64,000 nt of DNA from an uncultured Alphaproteobacteria bacterium (GTDB taxonomy: Bacteria > Pseudomonadota > Alphaproteobacteria > Micropepsales > Micropepsaceae). The position numbers were made by a program, and so were the translations under genes. Below, piece by piece: positions 1 through 10,872 of this stretch (positions are counted from its first letter, which is position 1; each line of letters opens with the position of its first letter). The DNA is taken from assembly GCA_902826695.1 (NCBI GenBank), contig CADEFU010000005.1, positions 246,218 through 310,217 on the forward strand, written 5' to 3'. The notes under the pieces were generated by a model. It saw nothing but the letters and a program-made list of their open reading frames with translations, did no database searches and had not been told where the DNA came from.

Positions 1-396
1 CGCAGCGACAACGAGGCCAAGAGCGCGGAACGCGCGATGAAGGAACTCGACGATCTGGGCGCGGACGGCGCGCTCAGGAGCCACGTCGTGCAACTGATCC
101 TCGCGACCAAGAACCACGCGGCCGGCGGGCGCGACTACGACGACGACATCTTCCTCGACGCCGACTTCTCGATTCTGGGCGCACCCGACGCCGCCTATCG
201 CCAATACGTGAGCGACGTTCGCGCCGAGTACGCACACGTCGACGACACCGGCTGGAAAGCCGGCCGCGGCGCCTTCCTCAAGAAAACCGGCGCCGCGCCG
301 CGCATCTTCCGCACCGGCATCTTCGAAGGCGAATATGCGGAGCAGGCCCGCAAGAACATCGCCTGGGAGCTCAAAGAATTGGAGGGCGCGTCGTGA
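1..396 (+). CDS. HD-superfamily predicted metal-dependent phosphohydrolase, C-terminal part
   Basis: The reading frame is open from the first base, so the gene starts outside the window; 131 residues are visible. The segment LILATKNHAAGGRDYDDD followed by LDADFSILG resembles the C-terminal half of the COG4339 family of predicted HD phosphohydrolases, in which the Asp of LDxDLSILG is part of the conserved core. The rest is helical and ends with an acidic, Arg-rich tail. The N-terminal HD metal motif is not visible. Substrate is unknown in this family. The stop codon lies 20 bases from the stop of the convergent OmpW gene. Family call by recall, moderately sure. Confidence 0.7.
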   Translation, partial: RSDNEAKSAERAMKELDDLGADGALRSHVVQLILATKNHAAGGRDYDDDIFLDADFSILGAPDAAYRQYVSDVRAEYAHVDDTGWKAGRGAFLKKTGAAPRIFRTGIFEGEYAEQARKNIAWELKELEGAS

Positions 397-416
397 ACGG
401 CGCCCTCCGCAAAGGC

Positions 417-1031
417 TTAGTAGCGGTAACCGACGCCGAAGCCCACGACCACAGGGTTGATGTCGACGTCCGCCGTCGCATTGACGCCGCCCGTGATCGT
501 CACGTCGGTGTTGATGTTGATGTACTTGATGTCGATGTTGGCCGACCAACCGTCGCCGAACGGAATGTTCACGCCCGCCTGCAGCGCAAGACCCCACGAG
601 TCGTCGTAGCTGATGTTAAGTCCCGCCGGCTCATCAACGCCGAAGAACGTCGTGTAGTTGACGCCGACACCGACGTAGGGGCGCATCGCCGGGCCATCCG
701 GATCGAAGTGATATTGCAGCGTCAGCGTCGGCGGCAGCAGCCACGCGCTGCCCAGATCGACGCCGAACGTGTGCGAAACGTCATGCGGTGTAACGGCCGC
801 AATCAGCTCGGCGGCGATATTTTTCGTGAAGAAGTATGTGACGTCGACTTCAGGCACGACCGAGTTGTCGATCAGTACGTCGCCGCCGATCGAGACGTTG
901 GCGCTTTCGTTCGGCGCGACCAACAGCAAGCGCGCACGAACCATCCATGGACTATCTTCGGCGGCACTTGCCGCAAGCGGCAAGGAAATGAACGCGGCCG
1001 CGACCGCGCCGGAGAGAAGCATCGACTTCAT
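417..1031 (-). CDS. OmpW family outer membrane beta-barrel protein
   Basis: The protein has 204 residues from the chosen ATG, which begins a clean signal peptide (MKSMLLSGAVAAAFISLPLA, cleavage near ASA-AED). A start 12 codons earlier would put charged residues ahead of it. The mature part has alternating hydrophobic strands, the WMVRARLLLVAPNES opening typical of OmpW proteins, a PTLTLQYHF strand, YVGVGVNYT and a terminal aromatic residue (GVGYRY) as needed for barrel assembly. OmpW proteins form small 8-stranded barrels thought to pass hydrophobic compounds. It is a single gene transcribed away from carB. Confidence 0.85.
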   Translation of the reverse strand: MKSMLLSGAVAAAFISLPLAASAAEDSPWMVRARLLLVAPNESANVSIGGDVLIDNSVVPEVDVTYFFTKNIAAELIAAVTPHDVSHTFGVDLGSAWLLPPTLTLQYHFDPDGPAMRPYVGVGVNYTTFFGVDEPAGLNISYDDSWGLALQAGVNIPFGDGWSANIDIKYININTDVTITGGVNATADVDINPVVVGFGVGYRY

Positions 1032-1173
1032 ATCAAGGGCCTTTCGCAAACAAGATCGATCACGCATCGATCACCAAAATCACAAGGTGATCAGCGCTAC
1101 CGGCCCGCACTTAACGAAACTCTAATTCGTGTTGACGCCGACGCCACAGTCGCAACAGCAACTGGATTCTGAA

Positions 1174-4440
<3,267 letters not shown>

Positions 4441-4461
4441 CACGTTGATTTCAAAAGAAAG

Positions 4462-4486
4462 AGGCCGGAACTCCGGCCTTGAAATT
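4462..4486 (+). terminator. Probable terminator after carB
   Basis: A 7-bp stem AGGCCGG/CCGGCCT (4462-4468 with 4473-4479) with a four-base loop is followed by a short TT-GAAATTT stretch. It lies 22 bases after the carB stop. The U tract is short, so termination may be partial. Confidence 0.6.
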
Positions 4487-4591
4487 TCGCCGTATTTCCC
4501 TTATGTTCTACCTATGCGCTTGAGGGGGGCCACGCTTCCCCGCGCAGGCTCGAGAAGCCAACGTCTCGCGAGCATTTTGAACCAGTTTTAA

Positions 4592-4619
4592 GGCCTTGGG
4601 CGGTCGCACCACCAAGGCC
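4592..4619 (+). promoter_or_regulatory. Hairpin in the greA leader
   Basis: An 8-bp perfect stem GGCCTTGG/CCAAGGCC with a 12-base loop sits about 47 bases upstream of the greA start codon. It is followed by CTTCGAATTTGTTG rather than a strong U tract. It may be a leader attenuator or only a structural element; the sequence cannot decide. Confidence 0.4.
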
Positions 4620-4665
4620 CTTCGAATTTGTTGTCCCGGTGCGGCGGAAGAGTTGAGCAGAGATT

Positions 4666-5139
4666 ATGGAAAAAATCCCCATGACCGCTCAGGGCTTTCA
4701 GGCCCTCGAAACGGAGATCAAGCACCTGAAGTCGGTGGAACGTCCGGCCGTGATCCGGGCGATTTCGGAAGCGCGCGCCCATGGCGACCTTTCCGAAAAC
4801 GCGGAGTACCACTCCGCGAAAGAACGCCAGAGCTTCATCGAAGGCCGCGTGCTCGAACTCGAGGACAAGCTCTCCCGCGCCCAAGTGATCGACGTCTCCA
4901 AACTCTCGGGCAAGGTCGTGAAATTCGGCGCGACAGTGACCGTTGTCGATGAAGACACCGACCAAAAGGCGAAGTACCAGATCGTTGGCGACCTCGAAGC
5001 CGACTTCGCAAAAGGCCGCATCTCGCTGTCCTCGCCGCTGGCGCGCGCCCTGATCGGCAAAACCAACGGCGACACGGTTGAAGTGAACACCCCGTCGGGT
5101 GGCCGCTCCTACGAGATCACGAAGGTGGAATTCAAATAG
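4666..5139 (+). CDS. greA: Transcription elongation factor GreA
   Basis: GreA enters the secondary channel of RNA polymerase and stimulates cleavage of backtracked transcripts. The 157-residue protein has the N-terminal coiled coil with the acidic tip ([20 protein letters not shown]41 and E44) and the FKBP-like C-terminal domain ending SYEITKVEF. Length is standard. It follows carB by 225 bases that contain the carB terminator and a leader hairpin, so it probably has its own promoter. The carB-greA neighbourhood is common in Alphaproteobacteria. Confidence 0.97.
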   Translation: MEKIPMTAQGFQALETEIKHLKSVERPAVIRAISEARAHGDLSENAEYHSAKERQSFIEGRVLELEDKLSRAQVIDVSKLSGKVVKFGATVTVVDEDTDQKAKYQIVGDLEADFAKGRISLSSPLARALIGKTNGDTVEVNTPSGGRSYEITKVEFK

Positions 5140-5164
5140 ACGCTCGATAGCGTGCGGGTTTTTT
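5140..5164 (+). terminator. Probable terminator after greA
   Basis: A short hairpin ACGCT-CGAT-AGCGT (5140-5153) begins right after the greA stop codon, and a run of six T follows at 5159-5164. The stem is only 5 bp, so the call is moderate. It lies between the convergent greA and Lrp-type genes. Confidence 0.5.
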
Positions 5165-5194
5165 GAGGGCGGCGGGGTAACCTGTCGCCCTTTT

Positions 5195-5668
5195 CTACAG
5201 CTCTACCGGCACGCCCGGTTCCCGCTTCGAGGCGCGGATGGTGAGCGCTGTCTTCACCGAGGCGACGTTCTTCGCCGCCGTCAGCTTTTCGGTGACAAAG
5301 CTCTGCCACTCGCTCAAATCCCGCGCCGCGCACTTGAGCACGAAGTCGATTTCCCCCGACATCATGTAGCACTCGCGCACGATCGCCCATTGCCCGACCT
5401 GCGCTTCGAACGCCTTCAAGTCCGGCTCCGCCTGGCTGTTCAACCCCACGAAAGCAAAGGCGGTGACCTCGTAACCCAGAGCCTTTGGATCCAGATCCGC
5501 GTGGTAGCCGCGAATGAACCCCTGTTGCTCCAAAGCGCGTACCCGCCGTAAACAAGGCGGCGCCGAGATCTTCGCGCGGTGCGAGAGCTCGACGTTCGTT
5601 ATCCGGCCCTCAGCCTGGAGCTCGTGGAGGATTCGCCTGTCGATAGTGTCGAGTTTGATCCGCTGCAT
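5195..5668 (-). CDS. Lrp/AsnC family transcriptional regulator
   Basis: The 157-residue protein has an N-terminal winged helix-turn-helix (LDTIDRRILHELQAEGRITN, then ELSHRAKISAPPCLRRVRAL) and a C-terminal RAM ligand-binding/oligomerisation domain (about 65-145, with VRECYMMSGEIDFVLK). The family acts as DNA-binding octamers or dimers, usually sensing amino acids. It is convergent with greA and divergent from the ELM1-like gene, with only 96 bases between the starts, so that gap probably holds both promoters. Specific targets cannot be read from sequence. Confidence 0.92.
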   Translation of the reverse strand: MQRIKLDTIDRRILHELQAEGRITNVELSHRAKISAPPCLRRVRALEQQGFIRGYHADLDPKALGYEVTAFAFVGLNSQAEPDLKAFEAQVGQWAIVRECYMMSGEIDFVLKCAARDLSEWQSFVTEKLTAAKNVASVKTALTIRASKREPGVPVEL

Positions 5669-5764
5669 GATTGTGTCCCGGCAGGATCAGAAAATTGCGT
5701 GGAAGCCGTTCTAGCGCGTTCAATTGATGATTTCAGCAATAAAATTTCGAGGTCACGCAACACT

Positions 5765-6736
5765 GTGAACGGCACCGCGTTAGCAAACGTAACCTGGGCG
5801 ATCTCCGACGGCCGCGCCGGATTGGCGAGCCAAACCCGCGGCCTTGCCGAAGCGGTCGGCCTGCCCGTTGAGGTTAAGACGGTGCACCCACGCCTGCCGT
5901 GGACGCTACTCCCCGTCACACGATGGCCCGCGCCGATGAACGCGCTTGGTGCAGACAGCAGCAAGTTCGAGCCGCCCTGGCCCATGCTCGCGATCGGCTG
6001 CGGCTGGCGCTCGATCCCCTACATGCTCGCAATCAAGCGTCTCTCGGAAGGCAAGACGTTCACCGTCCAGCTGCAAGACCCGCGTGTTGACACGAAGCTC
6101 TTCGACCTCGTCGTCCCGCCTGAGCACGACCAACTTAGCGGCGCGAATGTCGCAGCGATCATCGGGAGCCCAAATGCGGTTACACGCGCGAAGCTCGACA
6201 GCGCCGCTGCGCAATGGCGCGACAGGCTTGAAGTACTCAGACAACCTCGCGTCGCAGTGCTCATCGGTGGCGCATCCAATTCACATCGCTTCGCCGAAGA
6301 CGACGCGCGCAAACTCGCAGTTCAACTGAAAGACCTCGACGCACGCGGCCACGGCTTGATGATCACGACCTCACGTCGCACCGGCGAAGCGCAAACACGT
6401 ATCATCCGCGAGACGCTTGCAGATACCAACGCCTTCTTCTGGGACGGCAGCGGAGAAAACCCCTACTTCGGTCTCCTCGCGCTCGCAGACGTCATCCTCG
6501 TAACATCAGACTCCACAAACATGGCCATTGAAGCAGCAAGCACCGCAAAGCCCGTCTACATCGTCGCCATCCCGGGCGGCGATTCGAAATTCACCCGCCT
6601 GCACAAGCAGCTGGAGCAGCGCGGAATCGCCCGAAAATTCACAGGCGAAATCGCGCAATGGACCTACGAGCCGCTCAACGAAACGGCCCGGGTCGCTAGC
6701 CTCATCCGCAACCGAATCGGCCTAGAATCCCGGTAA
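5765..6736 (+). CDS. ELM1-like (mitochondrial fission ELM1 family) protein
   Basis: The core matches the ELM1/DUF1022 family: TWAISDGRAGLASQTRGLAEA near the N terminus, AIGCGWRSIPYMLAIK, VQLQDPRVDTKLFDLVVPPEHD, and a C-terminal nucleotide-sugar-transferase-like segment (VTSDSTNMAIEAASTAKPVYI). The fold is glycosyltransferase-B-like; bacterial function is not established. I chose GTG 5765 (323 residues). The frame is open much further upstream, but the extra residues overlap the divergent Lrp gene and look non-coding. A weak GAGG lies upstream of the GTG. It sits 78 bases before trxB. Confidence 0.8.
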   Translation: MNGTALANVTWAISDGRAGLASQTRGLAEAVGLPVEVKTVHPRLPWTLLPVTRWPAPMNALGADSSKFEPPWPMLAIGCGWRSIPYMLAIKRLSEGKTFTVQLQDPRVDTKLFDLVVPPEHDQLSGANVAAIIGSPNAVTRAKLDSAAAQWRDRLEVLRQPRVAVLIGGASNSHRFAEDDARKLAVQLKDLDARGHGLMITTSRRTGEAQTRIIRETLADTNAFFWDGSGENPYFGLLALADVILVTSDSTNMAIEAASTAKPVYIVAIPGGDSKFTRLHKQLEQRGIARKFTGEIAQWTYEPLNETARVASLIRNRIGLESR

Positions 6737-6814
6737 ACCCTGCGTGACCGTAGGCCCAAGCCTTGCGGCCCCCTAAAGCGCGTCCCTATATGGGGGCGGA
6801 GGATCCCTCACAAA

Positions 6815-7780
6815 ATGACCCAAACCACTCACGTCAAAGTGCTGATCGTTGGTTCCGGCCCGGCCGGGTACACCGCCGCCATCTATGCAACGCGCGCAAT
6901 GCTCGAACCGTTGCTCGTTGCCGGCCTCCAACCCGGCGGTCAGCTCACGATCACCACCGACGTAGAGAACTATCCGGGCTTCGCCGAGACGATCCAAGGC
7001 CCTTGGCTGATGGAGCAGATGAAGGCGCAAGCCGAACACGTCGGTTGCAAATTCGCCGACGACGTCATCGTCGAAGCCGATCTCAAGTCGCGCCCGTTCC
7101 GCCTCAAAGGCGACAGCGGCACGCTCTACACCTGCGACACGCTTATCATCGCGACGGGCGCTCAAGCCCGTTGGCTGGGTCTGCCTTCCGAAGAAGCATT
7201 CAAGGGCCACGGCGTCTCCGCCTGTGCCACATGCGACGGCTTCTTCTATCGCGGCAAGGAAGTCGCGATCGTCGGTGGTGGCAACACCGCCGTCGAAGAA
7301 GCACTGTTCCTGACGAACTTCGCAAGCAAAGTGACGCTCATCCACCGCCGCAACAGTCTGCGTGCGGAAAAGATGCTCCAGCAGCGTCTGTTCAATCACC
7401 CGAAGATCAAAGTGGTTTGGGACTCGGCCATCGACAGCGTCGAGGGCACGACCGATCCAAAGTCCCTCACCACTGTGAAGCTGAAGAACGTCAACACCGG
7501 CGCACTCACGGACTTGCCCGCCGACGGCCTTTTCATCGCCATCGGCCACGTGCCAGCGACGGAGTTGTTCAAGGGCCAGGTGGACATGGACGCCGACGGC
7601 TACATCAAGACGGCACCCGACTCGACGGCGACCAACGTCCCAGGCGTCTTCGCGGCCGGCGACGTCAAGGATCGTATCTTCCGCCAGGCCGTGACCGCCG
7701 CCGGCATGGGCTGCATGGCAGCCCTTGAGGCCGAGAAGTACCTTGCCCACCATCAACAGGTGAAAGAAGCCGCGGAATGA
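6815..7780 (+). CDS. trxB: Thioredoxin-disulfide reductase
   Basis: TrxB reduces thioredoxin with NADPH through FAD and a redox disulfide. The 321-residue protein shows the FAD motif GSGPAG (residues 13-18), the redox pair CATC (C137, C140), the NADPH motif GGGNTAVEEA (from 154) and the second FAD motif PGVFAAGDVKD near the C terminus. The stop overlaps the next gene's start by four bases (ATGA), so the two are co-transcribed and probably translationally coupled. A methionine-sulfoxide reductase operon that needs thioredoxin lies 1.1 kb away on the other strand. Confidence 0.97.
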   Translation: MTQTTHVKVLIVGSGPAGYTAAIYATRAMLEPLLVAGLQPGGQLTITTDVENYPGFAETIQGPWLMEQMKAQAEHVGCKFADDVIVEADLKSRPFRLKGDSGTLYTCDTLIIATGAQARWLGLPSEEAFKGHGVSACATCDGFFYRGKEVAIVGGGNTAVEEALFLTNFASKVTLIHRRNSLRAEKMLQQRLFNHPKIKVVWDSAIDSVEGTTDPKSLTTVKLKNVNTGALTDLPADGLFIAIGHVPATELFKGQVDMDADGYIKTAPDSTATNVPGVFAAGDVKDRIFRQAVTAAGMGCMAALEAEKYLAHHQQVKEAAE

Positions 7781-8670
7781 GCATGGACCTCGACCGCTTG
7801 CGCGTCTTCCACGCCGTCGCCGCGGCCGGAAGCCTCACGCATGCGGGCGAGCAGCTCGATCTCAGCCAATCGGCCGTGAGCCGCCAAATCAGCGCGCTCG
7901 AGGAGGAGCTGAAAGTGCCCCTCTTCCAGCGCCACGCCCGCGGCCTGAACCTCACCGAACAAGGCGCACGCCTCTACGAAACGACCAAGCAGGTCTTCGA
8001 AAAGCTCCAGCACGTTGAAGAGCAACTCCTCGACAGCCGCGAAACCGCGCAGGGCGATCTGCGCGTGACGGCGACTGTTGGCATCGGCACCTATTGGCTT
8101 GCCCCGCGGCTCAGAAAGTTCACCGAACTCTACCCCGACATGCGCGTGCACCTGAAGCTGCACGACGGCGAACTCGATTTGAGTCAACGCGAAGCCGACA
8201 TCGCGCTTCGCATGCGCCAGCCGGTGCAAAACGATCTGGTCCAGCGCAAGCTGTTCGACGTCACGTACCACATCTACGGCTCGCCTGATTACATCGCGCG
8301 CCGAACGACGCCGGGCTGCGTATCCGACCTCGACACCCACGACGTCATCACCTACGGCGATGCGCCGACCGAATTGTCCAAGGTCAACTGGCTGGCTGAC
8401 GTCGGTCGCAAACCTGGCCATCCGCGCACGTCCAAAATGTACGTGAACAACATCATCGCGATGGGCAAAGCGATCGAAGCCGGCATCGGCCTCGGCGCCC
8501 TTCCCGACTACTTCACGCACGGCAACGAAAAACTCGTGCGCGTGCTTCCGGAAACGCTAGGTCCGAATTACGAGGTCTACCTTTGCTACCCGGAAACCTT
8601 GCGTGGCTCGAAACGCGTGACCGTATTCCGCGATTTCCTTGTTTCACAGGCGCGTGACTGGACCTTCTGA
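7777..8670 (+). CDS. lsrB: LysR family regulator, LsrB-like
   Basis: The 297-residue protein has an N-terminal LysR helix-turn-helix (LDRLRVFHAVAAAGSLTHAG, then LDLSQSAVSRQISALEEEL) and a C-terminal periplasmic-binding-protein-like effector domain (about 95-290). It overlaps trxB by four bases. I recall that in Sinorhizobium meliloti the redox-responsive LysR regulator LsrB also sits next to trxB, close to greA, carB and an Lrp gene; that synteny supports the symbol. Two cysteines in the effector domain (in PGCVSDL and VYLCYPE) could be redox-sensing, which is inference. Confidence 0.8.
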   Translation: MSMDLDRLRVFHAVAAAGSLTHAGEQLDLSQSAVSRQISALEEELKVPLFQRHARGLNLTEQGARLYETTKQVFEKLQHVEEQLLDSRETAQGDLRVTATVGIGTYWLAPRLRKFTELYPDMRVHLKLHDGELDLSQREADIALRMRQPVQNDLVQRKLFDVTYHIYGSPDYIARRTTPGCVSDLDTHDVITYGDAPTELSKVNWLADVGRKPGHPRTSKMYVNNIIAMGKAIEAGIGLGALPDYFTHGNEKLVRVLPETLGPNYEVYLCYPETLRGSKRVTVFRDFLVSQARDWTF

Positions 8671-8675
8671 CATCC

Positions 8676-8704
8676 TTGAGAATGCGGGTCCGCGCACTTA
8701 TCTG
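8676..8704 (+). promoter_or_regulatory. Sigma-70-type promoter for the sRNA candidate
   Basis: TTGAGA (8676-8681) and TATCTG (8699-8704) are separated by exactly 17 bases. A start 6-7 bases downstream falls on the first base of the first hairpin at 8711. The -35 matches 5 of 6 consensus positions; the -10 is weaker. Confidence 0.55.
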
Positions 8705-8710
8705 AATAAG

Positions 8711-8857
8711 GCCGGAGCGGTTCTCCCCCAGACAATACTCCGGCACCGGGTTGATCCCCTCATCCCGGATTGATCGCCGATGTTCTCCCCCAACGCATCG
8801 GCGACAAAGGCGTGACGAGGCCGGGCTGCGGACAACCCCCTGCAGTCCGGCCTTTCC
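8711..8857 (+). ncRNA. Candidate AbcR/alpha-r15-like small RNA
   Basis: Three successive hairpins and a terminator fill the gap after the LysR gene. Hairpin 1: GCCGGAG/CTCCGGC (8711-8717, 8738-8744), loop holding TTCTCCCCCA. Hairpin 2: CCGGG/CCCGG (8746-8750, 8764-8768), loop TTGATCCCCTCAT. Hairpin 3: CGCCGATG/CATCGGCG (8775-8782, 8796-8803), loop starting TTCTCCCCCA. All loops expose C-rich, Shine-Dalgarno-complementary sequence, and loops 1 and 3 share GTTCTCCCCCA. A promoter with 17-base spacing points at 8711. In S. meliloti the AbcR sRNAs, which use CUCCC loops to block ribosome binding, lie next to lsrB (recalled). Size about 147 nt. Strong structure, unproven expression. Confidence 0.7.
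8818..8857 (+). terminator. Rho-independent terminator of the sRNA candidate
   Basis: A long stem starts AGGCCGG (8818-8824) pairing with CCGGCCT (8847-8853) and continues through CTGC/GCAG with one G-U pair. TTTCCTT follows. It ends exactly at the stop of the convergent DUF1272 gene. Confidence 0.7.
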
Positions 8858-9106
8858 TTATGAGGCGGCCTTGCAGCCTTCTGCCTTCAACACGCGCTTC
8901 GTTGACGCCGGAAATTTTGCGAGCGCGGCTGCAGGCCGTATCGGCCGGCGCACCAAATCACCGCTACAGTTCGGGCAACGCCCTTTCAGCACATTCGTCG
9001 CGCACGCCTCGCAGAACGTGCACTCGAACGTACATATCCGCGCCTCCGTCGAAAACGGCGGTAAGTCGCGATCGCAGCATTCGCAATTGGGCCTAAGGTC
9101 CAACAT
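8858..9106 (-). CDS. DUF1272 domain small zinc-binding-like protein
   Basis: The 82-residue protein carries a dense cysteine pattern (C8, C11, then FECTFCEACA, then GRCPNCSGDLVRRP) with the CECCDRDLPP opening that marks DUF1272. It probably binds zinc; function is unknown. Its ATG overlaps the stop of the upstream free-methionine-sulfoxide reductase gene (TGATG), so it is the last gene of the msr operon. The C-terminal tail is basic and rich in Lys and Ala. Confidence 0.85.
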   Translation of the reverse strand: MLDLRPNCECCDRDLPPFSTEARICTFECTFCEACATNVLKGRCPNCSGDLVRRPIRPAAALAKFPASTKRVLKAEGCKAAS

Positions 9107-9591
9107 CAGAAATCCGTTCCTTCGACAAAGAGCCTCACCAGGGCTTCGAACGCGCGCCGATCCTCGGCATCGAACCGTGCAAACTTGGGGCTGTCGAGAT
9201 CGAGCACGCCCTTGACCTCGCCAGCTTTAATCAGCGGGACCACCAACTCCGAGTTTGACGCGGAATCACACGCGATGTGTCCCGGAAACGCGTGCACATC
9301 CGCGACCAGCATCGTCTCGCGGCGCGCCACAGCCGTACCGCATACGCCCTTACCGACCGCAATGCGTACGCACGCAGGCTTGCCCTGAAAAGGCCCAAGC
9401 ACCAGCTCGCCGCCCTTCATGAAATAGAAACCCGCCCAGTTAAGGTCGGGCACGATCTGCCAAATCAGCGCTGCAAGATTAGCGGTATTCGCAATCAGAT
9501 CGCGCTCGCCATCAAGAAGCCCGCGCGTCTGCCGCGCGAGCTCCTCGTAAACTTCACTCTTCGTGCCCGAAACCTTCTCGACGGCGAACAT
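9106..9591 (-). CDS. msrC: Free methionine-(R)-sulfoxide reductase, GAF domain
   Basis: This GAF-fold enzyme reduces free L-methionine-(R)-sulfoxide with thioredoxin. The 161-residue protein has cysteines at 74, 84 and 108; the spacing (10 and 24) equals that of the catalytic cysteines of the E. coli enzyme (84, 94, 118) as I recall it. Other family features are LNWAGFYF, LGPFQGKPACVRI and GVLDLDSPKFARFD. It is 9 bases downstream of msrA and overlaps the DUF1272 gene, so repair of free and protein-bound methionine is encoded together. Confidence 0.9.
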   Translation of the reverse strand: MFAVEKVSGTKSEVYEELARQTRGLLDGERDLIANTANLAALIWQIVPDLNWAGFYFMKGGELVLGPFQGKPACVRIAVGKGVCGTAVARRETMLVADVHAFPGHIACDSASNSELVVPLIKAGEVKGVLDLDSPKFARFDAEDRRAFEALVRLFVEGTDF

Positions 9592-9600
9592 CGACGACCC

Positions 9601-10269
9601 TTACTTGATTCCGCCGCGCGCCTCCTTGCCCCAGAGTTCCTCAAGTCGCGCGTCACGGCCGCAATTGAACCGGTAGAGATTATAGCGCACCGGATTGTTC
9701 TTGTAATAGTTCTGGTGGTACGCCTCCGCCGCGTAGAATGGGCCGGCCGCGACGATTTCCGTCACGATTGGCCGCTTGAAGCGCTTCGACGCATCGAGCG
9801 CCGCCTTCGACGCCTCTGCAGCGCGCTTCTGCGCGTCGTTCGCATAAAAAATCGCGGTCCGGTACTGATCGCCGAAATCGCAAAACTGCCCTTCCTTCGT
9901 GAGCGGATCGACATTTCGCCAGAAGACGTTGAGCAGCTTGTCGTAGCTCACCATCTTCGGGTCGTAGACGATCTTCACGACCTCGGCATGCCCCGTCCCG
10001 CCGGACGAGACCTGCTGATACGTCGGATTTGCGGTCCTTCCACCGGTATAGCCCGACGTCGTCGAAAGCACGCCCGGCACCTTGTCGAAGTCCGCCTCGA
10101 CACACCAAAAACACCCGCCCGCGAAAATCGCGACCTCGGTCCCAGCCTGAACCGGAGGCGCATCCGCCGCCCGCACGCCCAAAACGGTGTCGGCGAACCG
10201 CAACCCGAAGACGGCGAGTCCCGCCACGGCCGCAAGCACAAGGACCCGCGCAAACCCAAAAGCTCGCAT
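9601..10269 (-). CDS. msrA: Peptide-methionine (S)-S-oxide reductase, membrane-anchored or exported
   Basis: MsrA repairs the S-epimer of methionine sulfoxide in proteins. The 222-residue form shows the catalytic GGCFWCVE motif (nucleophile C53, also C56), GYTGG, and GTGHAEVVKIVYDP. Residues 7-30 are a hydrophobic signal or anchor (ARVLVLAAVAGLAVFGL), so the enzyme probably works in the envelope. The start ATG overlaps the msrB stop (TGATG), giving translational coupling; an upstream in-frame start would overlap msrB by 46 bases and lacks a signal-like N terminus. Confidence 0.95.
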   Translation of the reverse strand: MRAFGFARVLVLAAVAGLAVFGLRFADTVLGVRAADAPPVQAGTEVAIFAGGCFWCVEADFDKVPGVLSTTSGYTGGRTANPTYQQVSSGGTGHAEVVKIVYDPKMVSYDKLLNVFWRNVDPLTKEGQFCDFGDQYRTAIFYANDAQKRAAEASKAALDASKRFKRPIVTEIVAAGPFYAAEAYHQNYYKNNPVRYNLYRFNCGRDARLEELWGKEARGGIK

Positions 10270-10766
10270 CACGCCACCGCCGCTTTGAAAGTCATCGCAA
10301 CACCATTCATGCAATAGCGTTTGCCGGTTGGCGCGGGCCCGTCGTCAAACACGTGACCCAAATGCCCACCGCAGCGTCGGCAATGCACCTCGATCCGCGT
10401 CATAAACAAAGTGCTGTCCTCGGAAGTCCCCACGGCGTTCGCCAGCGGTTGCCAAAAGCTTGGCCAGCCCGTCCCGCTGTCGTACTTCGTGGCCGACGAG
10501 AACAGCGGCAAATCGCAACCTGCGCAATGAAACGTTCCCTTGCGTTTCTCGCGGTCGAGCGGGCTTGTACCTGCACGCTCCGTTCCATGCTCGCGCAGCA
10601 CATAGTACTGCGCCGGGGTCAGCAGCCGCTTCCACTCAGCGTCCGTCTTTGTGACCTCGAACGCACCGGATGCCGCCTCCAATGTGCGCATGCCGAACAC
10701 GGCGGCGATTGCCGCCACCGTTCCGCCGGCCGCCGCCGTACCCAAAAGCGTCCTACGATTGACCAT
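10269..10766 (-). CDS. msrB: Peptide-methionine (R)-S-oxide reductase, exported
   Basis: MsrB repairs the R-epimer of protein methionine sulfoxide. The 165-residue protein has the zinc pairs C81/C84 and C129/C132, the RCGGHLGHVFDDGP motif and the catalytic C152 in RYCMNG. The N terminus MVNRRTLLGTAAAGG with twin arginines and a hydrophobic stretch suggests export, possibly by Tat. A strong ribosome binding site (TAGGAGG) lies before the ATG. It is the first gene of the msrB-msrA-msrC-DUF1272 operon. Confidence 0.95.
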   Translation of the reverse strand: MVNRRTLLGTAAAGGTVAAIAAVFGMRTLEAASGAFEVTKTDAEWKRLLTPAQYYVLREHGTERAGTSPLDREKRKGTFHCAGCDLPLFSSATKYDSGTGWPSFWQPLANAVGTSEDSTLFMTRIEVHCRRCGGHLGHVFDDGPAPTGKRYCMNGVAMTFKAAVA

Positions 10767-10830
10767 GGAATCCTCCTAAACTCACGGAGGGAGATACGCA
10801 CGAAAGCCCAAACGGACCAATCACGCCGGC

Positions 10831-10858
10831 GCGAGGGAGCGTTGATGTGCTCCCTCGC
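10831..10858 (-). terminator. Hairpin between msrB and the EF-G-like gene
   Basis: A perfect 10-bp stem GCGAGGGAGC/GCTCCCTCGC with an 8-base loop lies 14 bases after the EF-G-like gene, well placed as its transcript-ending hairpin although the U tract is missing. It is also just upstream of nothing else coding. Confidence 0.4.
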
Positions 10859-10872
10859 ACAGTTTGGCCGAA

